In this document: positions 43,311 through 52,226 of the stretch, in pieces
Position numbering within the stretch: the first letter of the stretch is position 1
Layout of the letters: every line of letters starts with the position of its first letter
Assembly: GCA_009785325.1 (NCBI GenBank)
Contig: WQWN01000001.1
Location: 124,001 to 188,000 of the forward strand
Direction: 5' to 3'
Length of the DNA: 64,000 nucleotides
Origin: Candidatus Saccharimonadota bacterium
GTDB lineage: Bacteria > Patescibacteriota > Saccharimonadia > Saccharimonadales > Saccharimonadaceae
Made by a program: the position numbers and the translations under genes
Notes under the pieces: generated by a model
Seen by the model: only the letters and a program-made list of their open reading frames with translations
What the model was told of the DNA's origin: nothing
Database searches by the model: none

Positions 43311-43536
43311 GTCTGGGGACGTGGATATAACTGCCGAAGAAGAAAGAAGGCTTGCACGGATGTAACGCCGACAAGTATACGCCTTCCTCTGGATGAGTCT
43401 CGTGCCACGACTGGCAGCAAGTAGTGGCGAGCGAAAGTGCCGAAAGTGGTAGCAGCTACGAGATAGCAGGACAGAAATGGGCAAGCTGCCCCTAACGATG
43501 ATCTCGGGACGCCGAGGTTGAACATTTAATAACCCC
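43311..43536 (+). ncRNA. Candidate structured RNA of unassigned class
   Basis: Terminal helix GUCUGGGG (43311-43318)/CCCCAGAU (43526-43533), internal hairpins GGGCA-AGC-UGCCC and CUCGG-GACG-CCGAG, CUCGUGCCAC/GUGGCGAG; promoter upstream; no convincing CDS. Confidence 0.55.
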
Positions 43537-43660
43537 AGATAAAGGTCGTGAATGAAGTTTTGGTCGCGTGCACGCGGTTGGGATTTTCTGAAGCGGCCTT
43601 TTGCTTTTGGCTGTTTTAGCGGTTGCGTTACTGGGGTTTATCTGGTAGAATTCGGAGGTT

Positions 43661-43987
43661 ATGAAAAAGAATATACATCCAACAGATTACAGGCCCGTCG
43701 TATTTAGCGACGAGGTAGCTGGGTTTGCATTTTTGACGAAGTCGACTGCAAGCTCGACCGAGACAATTAAATGGGAGGATGGCAATGAATATCCTCTAGT
43801 GAAGGTGCAGATTTCGAGTGCTAGCCACCCGTTCTTCACTGGCGAGGAAAAGATTATCGACACTGAGGGTCGCGTAGATCGCTTCAAGGCGAAGTTCGCG
43901 AAAGCTGAAGAGCGCAAGGACGCTCTGATGAATAAGGCGAAGAAGGCAGCGGCGGCGAAAGCGCGCAAGGATGAGAAGGCTGAATAG
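43661..43987 (+). CDS. rpmE: Ribosomal protein bL31 (type B-like, no Zn Cys)
   Basis: [45 protein letters not shown]. Confidence 0.95.
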   Translation: MKKNIHPTDYRPVVFSDEVAGFAFLTKSTASSTETIKWEDGNEYPLVKVQISSASHPFFTGEEKIIDTEGRVDRFKAKFAKAEERKDALMNKAKKAAAAKARKDEKAE

Positions 43988-44011
43988 AGTCGGTTAGGGT
44001 TTTGTGAAATT

Positions 44012-44038
44012 GAAACACCCTCGGGAGGGGGTGTTTTT
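44012..44038 (+). terminator. Terminator after rpmE
   Basis: gaaacaccctcgggagggggtgttttt. Confidence 0.85.
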
Positions 44039-44057
44039 GTCTTAGATTATAAGACCG

Positions 44058-44489
44058 CTAACTGTTCGATATTTTATAGATCCTAGAGACATATATTACA
44101 TTAACAATAAAAAATACAACTGATACAGTGATTGTTCCGATTGACAGAAAAGCCCGTGCACCAATTTCTCCAGTTTCAACTTGAAGCAAAGACAGTAAGC
44201 TAATTATAATACTGTTGCCTATTATAATCGCAAAAAGCTGCATGTTGGCTTTCGGGAATTTTCGAAACTCTTTTATTATGGAAGAGCTCGAAAATATGAT
44301 AGCAAGAAAAGTCGCAAATACTACAGCGCTATTAAGGTTTGTAATTGTCTCTAGAAACAGTGTGTAATTCAAATTTGCAATATACTCCACAAGCCGAGGA
44401 AACGGCAATAGCACTCCAAACAAAAGGACTATCATAAAAACACACACTACAGTGATTGACTTAAGTAAGGTGTCAATTATCGGCCACAT
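44058..44489 (-). CDS. Hypothetical four-TM protein
   Basis: Hydrophobicity pattern; overlaps the upstream partner gene. Confidence 0.7.
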   Translation of the reverse strand: MWPIIDTLLKSITVVCVFMIVLLFGVLLPFPRLVEYIANLNYTLFLETITNLNSAVVFATFLAIIFSSSSIIKEFRKFPKANMQLFAIIIGNSIIISLLSLLQVETGEIGARAFLSIGTITVSVVFFIVNVIYVSRIYKISNS

Positions 44490-45351
44490 TGTGTTTCTCT
44501 ATAAATTCACGTAATTTTCTTTGAAGTTCGGTAATTATTTCGGTCTCATTAAGTTCTTTCGAGTTCTCTCCTACTCCGATCTCGATTTCATCTTTTGCTT
44601 TGTTTTTTATTAGGTCGTAAGCTTCCACCGTGCCTGTTTCTGGGCTAAACATACTAACCTTCAACTTGTCGTAGTAATCTACGTCGCTTTCTTTGCGAAT
44701 TATTTTGTCCCTGAAGAGCCTGGCCAACATGCCAGCTTTTTTGTCTCTCAAGATAATCTCCTGACTTATACCTACAGGAGTCTCAAACGCCCTAAGAACT
44801 GCTGGCAGTTCCATATCACGACCTAGCTCTGACGGATGTTTAAGTTTAGCCTCTACACCTCTAATATCGTTACTATTAAGGGCAAGTTCAAGATGATCAC
44901 CTATAATAATAGGTGTATGCGAAGAGCGAATTGATGAAAATTCATCATTAACTTTTGCTTTGTGTGTCTCGTTGACGCTACTAACCAGTGTCCTAACTCT
45001 TGGTCCATAATGGTTATACTGGATCACAAGAGTAGCACTGGGGCTGTCGTAAGCAAAGTAGGTCTTTTCGCTAATCCCCTCCTCTGCTTCTAAAAGTATA
45101 GGTTTACTAGTTGTGTCTCCTTGCTTGCCTATGCTTGGGGCTATGGGTCTTAAATATCTAATACAACCATTAGCAATATCCCCCTGAATAGAAACATTAA
45201 AGTTGACGGAGACTGTCCTGCACTCTATCTCGCGGTCGATCTCTTTGACATTTTTTACAATATCATCAAGTTTTTGTAGGAACAGCCCATTATCGCCGCC
45301 TTTCGCGGTAATTCTGTAGTAATGAATTGAAACTTTAACCTGTTCAGACAC
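44473..45351 (-). CDS. Hypothetical soluble protein, partner of the four-TM protein
   Basis: Long ORF, SD-like aaggagg upstream; family not recognised. Confidence 0.72.
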   Translation of the reverse strand: MSEQVKVSIHYYRITAKGGDNGLFLQKLDDIVKNVKEIDREIECRTVSVNFNVSIQGDIANGCIRYLRPIAPSIGKQGDTTSKPILLEAEEGISEKTYFAYDSPSATLVIQYNHYGPRVRTLVSSVNETHKAKVNDEFSSIRSSHTPIIIGDHLELALNSNDIRGVEAKLKHPSELGRDMELPAVLRAFETPVGISQEIILRDKKAGMLARLFRDKIIRKESDVDYYDKLKVSMFSPETGTVEAYDLIKNKAKDEIEIGVGENSKELNETEIITELQRKLREFIEKHNVADN

Positions 45352-45464
45352 GCAACCTCCTTAAATTACTGTCATAGTAAATACTGTGGTGATCGTAGCA
45401 CATGTTAGCACTCTTGTCAATGGAGTGCTAAATACTCAATCATAAATGCTATATAATTGATAGA

Positions 45465-45680
45465 ATGAGAAAGAAAAAAATTGAAGCTGGGGTGAAGTAT
45501 GAGCCGCTGAAGTGTTGGGTGGGAGAGCAGCAGAAAGTGATATATGAGACGCGGGACGATGCGGAGATGGCGGCGCGATGGATAGAGGGAGAGTTTGGAC
45601 TGGAAGTGGGGCGACTGACGGTGTATCGATGCGAGTATGCGAACCACTGGCATGTGGCGAATAGTTCTCACGGTAAGTAG
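45465..45680 (+). CDS. Small hypothetical protein
   Basis: ATG 7 nt after TATAAT; 71 aa. Confidence 0.65.
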   Translation: MRKKKIEAGVKYEPLKCWVGEQQKVIYETRDDAEMAARWIEGEFGLEVGRLTVYRCEYANHWHVANSSHGK

Positions 45681-45695
45681 TGTTATACTGAGAGG

Positions 45696-46316
45696 ATGAG
45701 AAAGTGGAGTCGGAAAAAGCTGCGAACGTGGTGGGCTAAGTGGGCGGACCAGACGAAACTCGCGATGGTCGGGATCGGCTGGGGGATGCGAGAATGGCGG
45801 AATGTTTTAGTGGGGGTTTTGGTGGCGGGGTTTTTTGCGATAATACTCACGATGATGCGGGCGGGTACGACGGAGTTCGCGCTACTGGTTTCGGACTTGC
45901 CGCTGTATGAAAAACTGAATGTGGTCGGTGCAGTGGTGGGACGGATTGGAGAGAGTTTTTGGACAGTGGATGGGTTTTTGATACTAGGGTTGAGTTTGAT
46001 GCAGGGGGTTTTGGTCGGGATGCTGGTCGGGAATTGGCGAGAGAGGAAACGGGTGGATGGAGACGGGATCGGAGGTGCGGGGATCGCGGGGACGATGGCG
46101 ATTTTAGGGGCGGGATGTACGACTTGCGCTACTTCCCTGCTGGTGCCGATGATGAGTGTGATTTTTAGTTCGGCGGCATATGCGATGATCGGCGTAGTGA
46201 GCGGGGTGGTGATGGGGGTGGCTTTTGTGATAGGATTATTAGCACTGAGGAGGCTGGGGTTTTTGAACTATTTGGCGGTGACAGCAAGAAGATATAAGAA
46301 AGCGAGGGAGAAATGA
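45696..46316 (+). CDS. Multi-TM membrane protein with GAGCTTCATS (CxxC) motif
   Basis: TATACT-N6-ATG; overlaps the next gene by 4 nt. Confidence 0.75.
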   Translation: MRKWSRKKLRTWWAKWADQTKLAMVGIGWGMREWRNVLVGVLVAGFFAIILTMMRAGTTEFALLVSDLPLYEKLNVVGAVVGRIGESFWTVDGFLILGLSLMQGVLVGMLVGNWRERKRVDGDGIGGAGIAGTMAILGAGCTTCATSLLVPMMSVIFSSAAYAMIGVVSGVVMGVAFVIGLLALRRLGFLNYLAVTARRYKKAREK

Positions 46317-47095
46317 ACTGCGAAGAGTGCGATGCAAAGATAGCGAAAGACAGTAAGTTTTGTAAAGAGTGCGGGGCGCGAGTTGGTGGAATTAAGGCGG
46401 ATCGGGTCGGAGTGAGCGAAGAGGCGGAGCGAGAGTCTGGCGGGATGATATTGAAGGTCTTTTTAGGACTAGTAGTGCTGGTTGTGATCGGGCTAGTTTT
46501 GAGTACTTTTCAGCAGGAATCTACTGAGCGCGAGGAGGTTTGGGAGATGGCGATGACAAAAGGAAATCCTGAGAATGAGCGGCATTTTATTATGTATACG
46601 GATATGTTTTGTCCGTTTTGTGCGCAGTTCAATATCGCAACGAAGGGCGGGTTTGAGGCGGATTTCATTGAGACTGATAAGATTTTCTTTGAAATGAGAC
46701 TGACGGCGCCGCTAGGTGGTCCGAATTCGATACGTGGGGCAGAGAGTGGATATTGTGCGGCGAGACAAGGGCAGGAATTGTTTTGGGTATATTTTTACGA
46801 AGTATTGGCGCGAGTAGATACGGATTTTTGGAGTGCGGGGAGGCCGGTGCCTGATTTGGATGATGAGTATTTTCTGGCAGCAGCTGAGACGGCTGGGCTG
46901 GACGTAGAGTTGATGATAGCCTGCTTGGCGAGTGGTGAAGAGTTAGCAAACGTGATTGCGAATACGGAGCGATTACAGCGGGCTATTCCTGGAGCAGGAG
47001 TGCCGTATTTCCAGCTGGGCAGATGGACGAGTTCTGGATTTTCTGGGGACTATGCAGCGGTGAGGCGACTGATGCGCGCAGCGGGAGTGGAATAA
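46313..47095 (+). CDS. Zinc-ribbon/TM/DsbA-like thioredoxin-fold protein
   Basis: CEECDAKIAKDSKFCKECGARV zinc ribbon; TDMFCPFCAQFN CxxC active site. Confidence 0.82.
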   Translation: MNCEECDAKIAKDSKFCKECGARVGGIKADRVGVSEEAERESGGMILKVFLGLVVLVVIGLVLSTFQQESTEREEVWEMAMTKGNPENERHFIMYTDMFCPFCAQFNIATKGGFEADFIETDKIFFEMRLTAPLGGPNSIRGAESGYCAARQGQELFWVYFYEVLARVDTDFWSAGRPVPDLDDEYFLAAAETAGLDVELMIACLASGEELANVIANTERLQRAIPGAGVPYFQLGRWTSSGFSGDYAAVRRLMRAAGVE

Positions 47096-47202
47096 GTCAC
47101 TTGATCCCCCGAAAAGAGTACTAATGTATGACATCAGGATGAGACTCGTGTTCGTACGTTGTTTTTGTGACGAGTATGTGCTAATGTTTGATACATAGAG
47201 TG

Positions 47203-48693
47203 CAAAAACCTAAACAAGGATTTGTCTGGTCTATGTTCCAAAAACAACTGCGAGAAAGAAAAATACACTTATTGGTCTGTGTGACGCTGGTTTTTACTGG
47301 CTTGCTTTTGGTTGGGGTTTTTACTGAAGACTCTGCTCTAGGTATTACGCCGTTTGGTGCGACGGTTGGTCATGTTGGACCGAATGCGACCTTTGCGCCG
47401 TGGTGGTGGCAGGATGATAATTCAAATACGGGTGTGGTAGAGGTGGGAGCTGGAAATATTCAAGGTATGCCAGCAGTTGGTGGTAATTATGCAGGATATG
47501 GTCCTTGGCATCTTTACCGGGACGATGTCACCAAGATTGTTTTTACAGACCCAAATAATACAGTCGGGCAATCTAATCTCTCTTCGTTATTTAGAGACCT
47601 ACCAAACTTAACTACGATAGAAAATATTAACTATGTAGACCTCAGTTCCACAAACTGGCTTTCGGGTATATTCCGAGATACACCTAGCCTAACAACAATA
47701 ACAGGAATAGAGGATTGGGATGTTGCGGGCGTGCAGCGTTTTTCGGCTATGTTTCGAGGAACAACCAGTTTAAAAAGTTTAGATGTGAGTAGCTGGGATG
47801 TGAGTAGCGCACAGCGTTTTGATAGTATGTTCCGAGACGCAGGACTCATGGAGATAATTGGACTAGATAACTGGGATACGAGCAGTGTGACATGGATGAT
47901 GTATATGTTTCGAGACACAACCGATATTACAAACCTAGACTTAGGTAGCTGGGATACGAGTAATACACAGCGTTTTGACAGTATGTTCCGAGACGCAAAT
48001 AGCTTAATAAGTCTAGATCTCAGCAGCTGGAGTCTCAACAGTGCAACGGTATCAGGTATGGCAAACATGTTCACAGGTGCAAGTTCTCTGGAAGTTCTCG
48101 TACTCGGAGATGACTGGGTGATGTTGAGTCCTAGCTCCGGTCTACCTGAAGTGCTGACTAATTCCGTGTTTACTGGTGTATGGCAAAATGTCGGTAGCGG
48201 TACGATACATAACCCGCAAGGTGTATTTAGCTATACATCCCCTGCCCTAATGGTAGGTAGTACTGGGGCTTCCAATACGTGGGTATGGGCTAGGTCGCCG
48301 CGCACAGTGGTTTTTCAAGCTGATGCAAATGGAGCGCTTGATTCTGCGTCTACACTATCTCATAGCGTGACAGTTCCTACAGGAAAGACTCTGAGTGAGG
48401 CAGGAATTTCTATCCCTATTCCAGTTCCAGAGCAAGGATATGAGTTTGCGCACTGGGTAAGTCTGGAGTATCCTGGGATTATATTTACATCGGTAGATCT
48501 GTTGGGTTGGCCAATTAGCCAAGATATTCATTTTATAGCGGTGTTTGAACCTATTAGTATACCTGACGTGCCAAATACTGGGCATGAGAAGCTAGGAATG
48601 GGAGCATATTCGGTAGGGTTAGTGAGTTTATTTGGCATATTGACGGTGGTCGCGCTGGCTGTTCGAGTTCGCATGAAGACTGCAAATAGATGA
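47203..48693 (+). CDS. BspA-like/DUF285-repeat surface protein with sorting-signal-like C-terminus
   Basis: Repeated LDxSSWDxSSxxxFxxMFRDA units; C-term IPDVPNTG-hydrophobic-RVRMK; start uncertain. Confidence 0.85.
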   Translation, partial: QKPKQGFVWSMFQKQLRERKIHLLVCVTLVFTGLLLVGVFTEDSALGITPFGATVGHVGPNATFAPWWWQDDNSNTGVVEVGAGNIQGMPAVGGNYAGYGPWHLYRDDVTKIVFTDPNNTVGQSNLSSLFRDLPNLTTIENINYVDLSSTNWLSGIFRDTPSLTTITGIEDWDVAGVQRFSAMFRGTTSLKSLDVSSWDVSSAQRFDSMFRDAGLMEIIGLDNWDTSSVTWMMYMFRDTTDITNLDLGSWDTSNTQRFDSMFRDANSLISLDLSSWSLNSATVSGMANMFTGASSLEVLVLGDDWVMLSPSSGLPEVLTNSVFTGVWQNVGSGTIHNPQGVFSYTSPALMVGSTGASNTWVWARSPRTVVFQADANGALDSASTLSHSVTVPTGKTLSEAGISIPIPVPEQGYEFAHWVSLEYPGIIFTSVDLLGWPISQDIHFIAVFEPISIPDVPNTGHEKLGMGAYSVGLVSLFGILTVVALAVRVRMKTANR

Positions 48694-50111
48694 GATTAGT
48701 TTTAGAGAAATTAGCAAAGACAGTGGACGGGATGAGGAGGTGGCAGGTAGCTATTCATTGTGTGTCGGTGGTTTTTGTAGCAACGCTAGGAGTGGTGGCT
48801 GTACTAGTTCTGGTATTACATGAAAACGAAGCTGAGCGAGAGGTGTTTGGGACAGATTCGATTTTGATTTACTCGGAGCGATATAATGTAAATGCGCGAT
48901 TCCCGATCACGGAGAATGAAGAATTTAACACCGGTATAGCGGCCGCGATAGAGGCGGAGATTGCGGAGTTTCGGGCGAGCGTGGATGGGTTTGCGAGTAC
49001 GAATTTCCCGTACGAGCTAAATATCGGGTATAGGGTTTATAGGAGTGGTAATTTGGCATCGATACGCTTTACGGTCTTGCGGTTTTTGGGTGGAGCACAT
49101 GCGACGGAGCAAAATTGGGTCTTTTATTACGACAAAGTGGAGCGCTTGGGTGTTGAATGGGAGGAGTTATTTAATGATAAAATGGGGACGCTTGAGAGAT
49201 TGTCGGAGTTGGCACACGTGGAACTAATGGCACAAAATCTGGTGGTGTTTAATGATTCTGAAGTGGCGAGAGGCTTGGAACCGAGGCGAGAAAATTTTGA
49301 GTTGCTGGTGTTTGATGAAAGTGGAGTGCGAGTGATTTTGGGGATTTATCAGGTAGCACCGAGAAGTACAGGGGTGATTGAACTAATACTAGGATATGAG
49401 GAGTTGAATGGGTTTTTGAATTATCCGCATACTGGAGAAGTCGAGAGCGAAGTAGTGGCTGTATTGGAGTCGAGTAACGAGCGGAGATTGCGAGATATAG
49501 AGGCACTACGTGGGCGACCTGTGATGATGCTGACTTTTGATGATGGGCCTGGTGGAGCAACAACGGCGAGACTACTGGACGAGTTGGCGAAGAGGGATGC
49601 GCGAGCGACGTTTTTTATGCTAGGAGAGAGGATGGAGAGGTTTCCTGAGATCGTAGTGCGAGTTTTTCTGGATGGACATACTGTAGCGCATCATACTTTT
49701 AGTCATAGAGACATGCGACGGATGAGTAATGAAGAGATCTGGGAAGAAAGAGATCGGACAAATGAATTGCTTAGGCGGACGCTTGGAGTGGAGAGTAGTT
49801 TCCTCAGACCGCCGTATGGGAGTTGGGATGAAAGAGTGCGAGAGGTAAGCGGGATGACCATGATAATTTGGGATGTTGATCCGAAAGATTGGAGATATAG
49901 AGATGCGGAAGTGATTTATCGTCATATTGTGGAATACACACGAGAGGGATCAATAGTGCTGGCGCATGATATTCACGAAAGTACGGTGGACGGTGTTGTG
50001 CGAGCGATGGATGAGTTGCTAGCTCGGGGTTATGCGTTGATTTCGCTGGAGGAGGCTGTGGAGCTGGGGTTGATTAGAGCTGATGGTAGGGTTTATTGGT
50101 CTATGAGGTAG
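48690..50111 (+). CDS. Polysaccharide deacetylase (NodB) with N-terminal TM and PdaC-like domain
   Basis: MLTFDDGPGGATT, TVAHHTFSHRD, SFLRPPYG, VLAHDIHEST. Confidence 0.92.
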   Translation: MRLVLEKLAKTVDGMRRWQVAIHCVSVVFVATLGVVAVLVLVLHENEAEREVFGTDSILIYSERYNVNARFPITENEEFNTGIAAAIEAEIAEFRASVDGFASTNFPYELNIGYRVYRSGNLASIRFTVLRFLGGAHATEQNWVFYYDKVERLGVEWEELFNDKMGTLERLSELAHVELMAQNLVVFNDSEVARGLEPRRENFELLVFDESGVRVILGIYQVAPRSTGVIELILGYEELNGFLNYPHTGEVESEVVAVLESSNERRLRDIEALRGRPVMMLTFDDGPGGATTARLLDELAKRDARATFFMLGERMERFPEIVVRVFLDGHTVAHHTFSHRDMRRMSNEEIWEERDRTNELLRRTLGVESSFLRPPYGSWDERVREVSGMTMIIWDVDPKDWRYRDAEVIYRHIVEYTREGSIVLAHDIHESTVDGVVRAMDELLARGYALISLEEAVELGLIRADGRVYWSMR

Positions 50112-50172
50112 TCTCTGTGGGGTTTTATCTCGCCTGCTCTTTTTGAGTGTGTATGTTAGAATGTGAAGAGTT

Positions 50173-50249
50173 GGGGCATTGGCGCAGTTGGCTAGCGCGC
50201 TTCCATGGCATGGAAGAGGCCATCGGTTCGAATCCGATATGCTCCACCA
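50173..50249 (+). tRNA. tRNA-Ala (GGC anticodon), CCA encoded
   Basis: GGGGCAT/ATGCTCC acceptor with G3:U70, GCGC D stem, CTTCC-ATGGCAT-GGAAG anticodon arm, ATCGG-TTCGAAT-CCGAT T arm; -10 TAGAAT upstream. Confidence 0.96.
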
Positions 50250-50344
50250 TTAGGCTCTTACTTAAACCCTAATTCATATATTTATGATAGACTCACAGTA
50301 GACCTACGAGTAGTCTCTGGGTAGTTTTCATCACAGACCAATAT

Positions 50345-50372
50345 TTGACTACCCCCCCCGACATGCTATTGT
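50345..50372 (+). promoter_or_regulatory. Promoter with C8 tract in spacer: TTGACT-N16(incl. C8)-TATTGT
   Basis: Direct reading of ttgactaccccccccgacatgctattgt. Confidence 0.6.
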
Positions 50373-50456
50373 TTAACTCATAGAGCGTGGAATCTCATAA
50401 AAACAGTTAGAAATCATATAAAATACTTAGTCTGCGAGAGAAGGATTCACTTTTCA

Positions 50457-52064
50457 ATGTGGATAACAAGTAAATTTAATAAGCTACTTATCCGACTACC
50501 TTTTGTAGTTGCAGTAGTGGTGGTCTCAGGTTTCTCAGCGCAGTCTCTTATTCTCAATATAATTAGTCCATCTGAAGTAGCTACAGCGTTATCTATTCAT
50601 TCTATTACTGCTGATCATGGGCCGACCGTTGGTGGAAATACTGTTACTATTACTGGGGATTTTGGGATACCTGATATTCCTCTGAATATCGTGCAAATGG
50701 TGACTGGAGCCGACCACGCAATTACCCTCGATAGTGAAGGTAGGATTTTTGCATGGGGAAGTAACTGGGGTGGGCAGCTCGGTAATGGTGTTAATTTTGA
50801 CAGCAACGTCCCAGTTGAAGTGGATATGACTGGAGTGCTTGCTGGGCGAGATATTGTACAGATCGCAGCTGGAAATGGTTCTTCTTTTGCTCTAGATAGT
50901 GAAGGTAGGATTTTTGCATGGGGAAGTAACTGGGAAGGTGCACTCGGTAATGGTACGAATATCATCAGTAATAATGTCCCAGTTGAAGTGGATACTTCCG
51001 GGGTACTTGCTGGCAGGCGTATTGTGCAAATTGCAACTACGTGGCACTACACACTAGTCCTAGACAGTGAAGGTAATATATTTGCGTGGGGACAGAACAA
51101 TAACGGGCAACTCGGCAACAATACAAATATCAGCAGCAACGTCCCAGTTGAAGTGGATATGACTGGAGTGCTTGCTGGGCGAGATATTGTGCAAATAGTA
51201 GCTGGAGGTAGCCACTCTCTCGCCCTAGATAGCGAAGGTAGGATGTTTGCATGGGGAAGTAACAGTTCTGGAGAGCTCGGTAATGGTACTTTTTCCTTTT
51301 TTGGCAGCAACGTCCCAGTTGAAGTGGATATGACTGGAGTGCTTGCTGGTAGAAATATTGTACAGATCGCAGCTGGAGGTAACCACTCTTTCGCCCTAGA
51401 TAGTGAAGGCAGAATTTTTGCATGGGGAATCAACTGGGGTGGGCAGCTCGGTAATGGTGTTAATTTTGACAGCAACGTCCCAGTTGAAGTGGATATGACT
51501 GGAGTGCTTGCTGGTAGAAATATTGTGCAGGTAATGGCTGGCGTAGCTCATTCCCTTGCTATAGACAATGAAGGTCAAGTCTTCTCTTGGGGGTTAAACA
51601 TGGAAGGTTCGCTTGGTAATGGTGTTAATTTTGACAGCAACGTCCCAGTTGAAGTGGATATGACTGGAGTGCTTGCTGGTAGAAATATTGTGCAGGTAAT
51701 GGCTGGTTGGCATTCTTCTTTCGCTATAGATAGTGAAGGTAATGTATTTGCTTGGGGAGATAACTCGTTTGGTCAATTCGGTAACAACACAAATATGAGT
51801 AGTAATGTGCCGGTTGTCATCACCAACTTCGGACAAGGCCTAGTTAATTCACTAGAACTCTCCGTAACTCTCGGCAACCTCCCCTGCACAGATGTTCGTA
51901 TCATCAACTCAAATACAATCACATGTATAGTACCAGCTCATCCAGCAGGCACTGTAGACGTAGTAGTTAATACACTACATGGATCAACTACTCTATATCA
52001 GGGATATACTTATATAGATATTCCTGATGTGCCGAATACGGGGCATTACCGCGTACGTAATTAA
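50457..52064 (+). CDS. RCC1-repeat surface protein ending just after a PNTG motif
   Basis: Repeated IFAWGSNxxGQLGNGTNxxSNVPVEVDMTGVLAGRxIVQIAAG; IPT/TIG-like domains; ends IPDVPNTGHYRVRN*. Confidence 0.88.
   Translation: MWITSKFNKLLIRLPFVVAVVVVSGFSAQSLILNIISPSEVATALSIHSITADHGPTVGGNTVTITGDFGIPDIPLNIVQMVTGADHAITLDSEGRIFAWGSNWGGQLGNGVNFDSNVPVEVDMTGVLAGRDIVQIAAGNGSSFALDSEGRIFAWGSNWEGALGNGTNIISNNVPVEVDTSGVLAGRRIVQIATTWHYTLVLDSEGNIFAWGQNNNGQLGNNTNISSNVPVEVDMTGVLAGRDIVQIVAGGSHSLALDSEGRMFAWGSNSSGELGNGTFSFFGSNVPVEVDMTGVLAGRNIVQIAAGGNHSFALDSEGRIFAWGINWGGQLGNGVNFDSNVPVEVDMTGVLAGRNIVQVMAGVAHSLAIDNEGQVFSWGLNMEGSLGNGVNFDSNVPVEVDMTGVLAGRNIVQVMAGWHSSFAIDSEGNVFAWGDNSFGQFGNNTNMSSNVPVVITNFGQGLVNSLELSVTLGNLPCTDVRIINSNTITCIVPAHPAGTVDVVVNTLHGSTTLYQGYTYIDIPDVPNTGHYRVRN
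50743..51800 (+). repeat. In-gene tandem repeats (~165-172 bp period) encoding RCC1 units
   Basis: Near-identical blocks agcaacgtcccagttgaagtggatatgactggagtgcttgctgg at about 50801, 51134, 51306, 51470 and 51642. Confidence 0.9.
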
Positions 52065-52226
52065 TAGAGTCTCGCTTGTTTGTGAGGTGGACTTGTTGAT
52101 ATGTAGGGTCGTGCGGTGAGTTATACGAAAAACCAACACAGTAGACATTTCAGTGTTTGAGGTGTCTGCTGTTTCGTTTCTAATCCAACCGCTCTGCGGG
52201 GTTGGCGTGTTATAATGGGCGGAGCT

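Noticed and set aside
43238-43525. Two - strand ORFs (95 and 80 aa) over the intergenic RNA candidate
   Set aside because: No family resemblance, atypical composition, and the opposite strand shows a promoter and stable helices; more likely non-coding
43311-43536. Assignment as RNase P RNA, tmRNA, SRP or 6S RNA
   Set aside because: Core consensus blocks (GAGGAAAGUCC, AGAANNNGGCUUA, tRNA-like ends, SRP domain IV) could not be found; left unassigned
51047-51836. - strand ORFs with repeated PxxxPQLLPHAKILPSLSR
   Set aside because: Antisense translation of the RCC1 repeats
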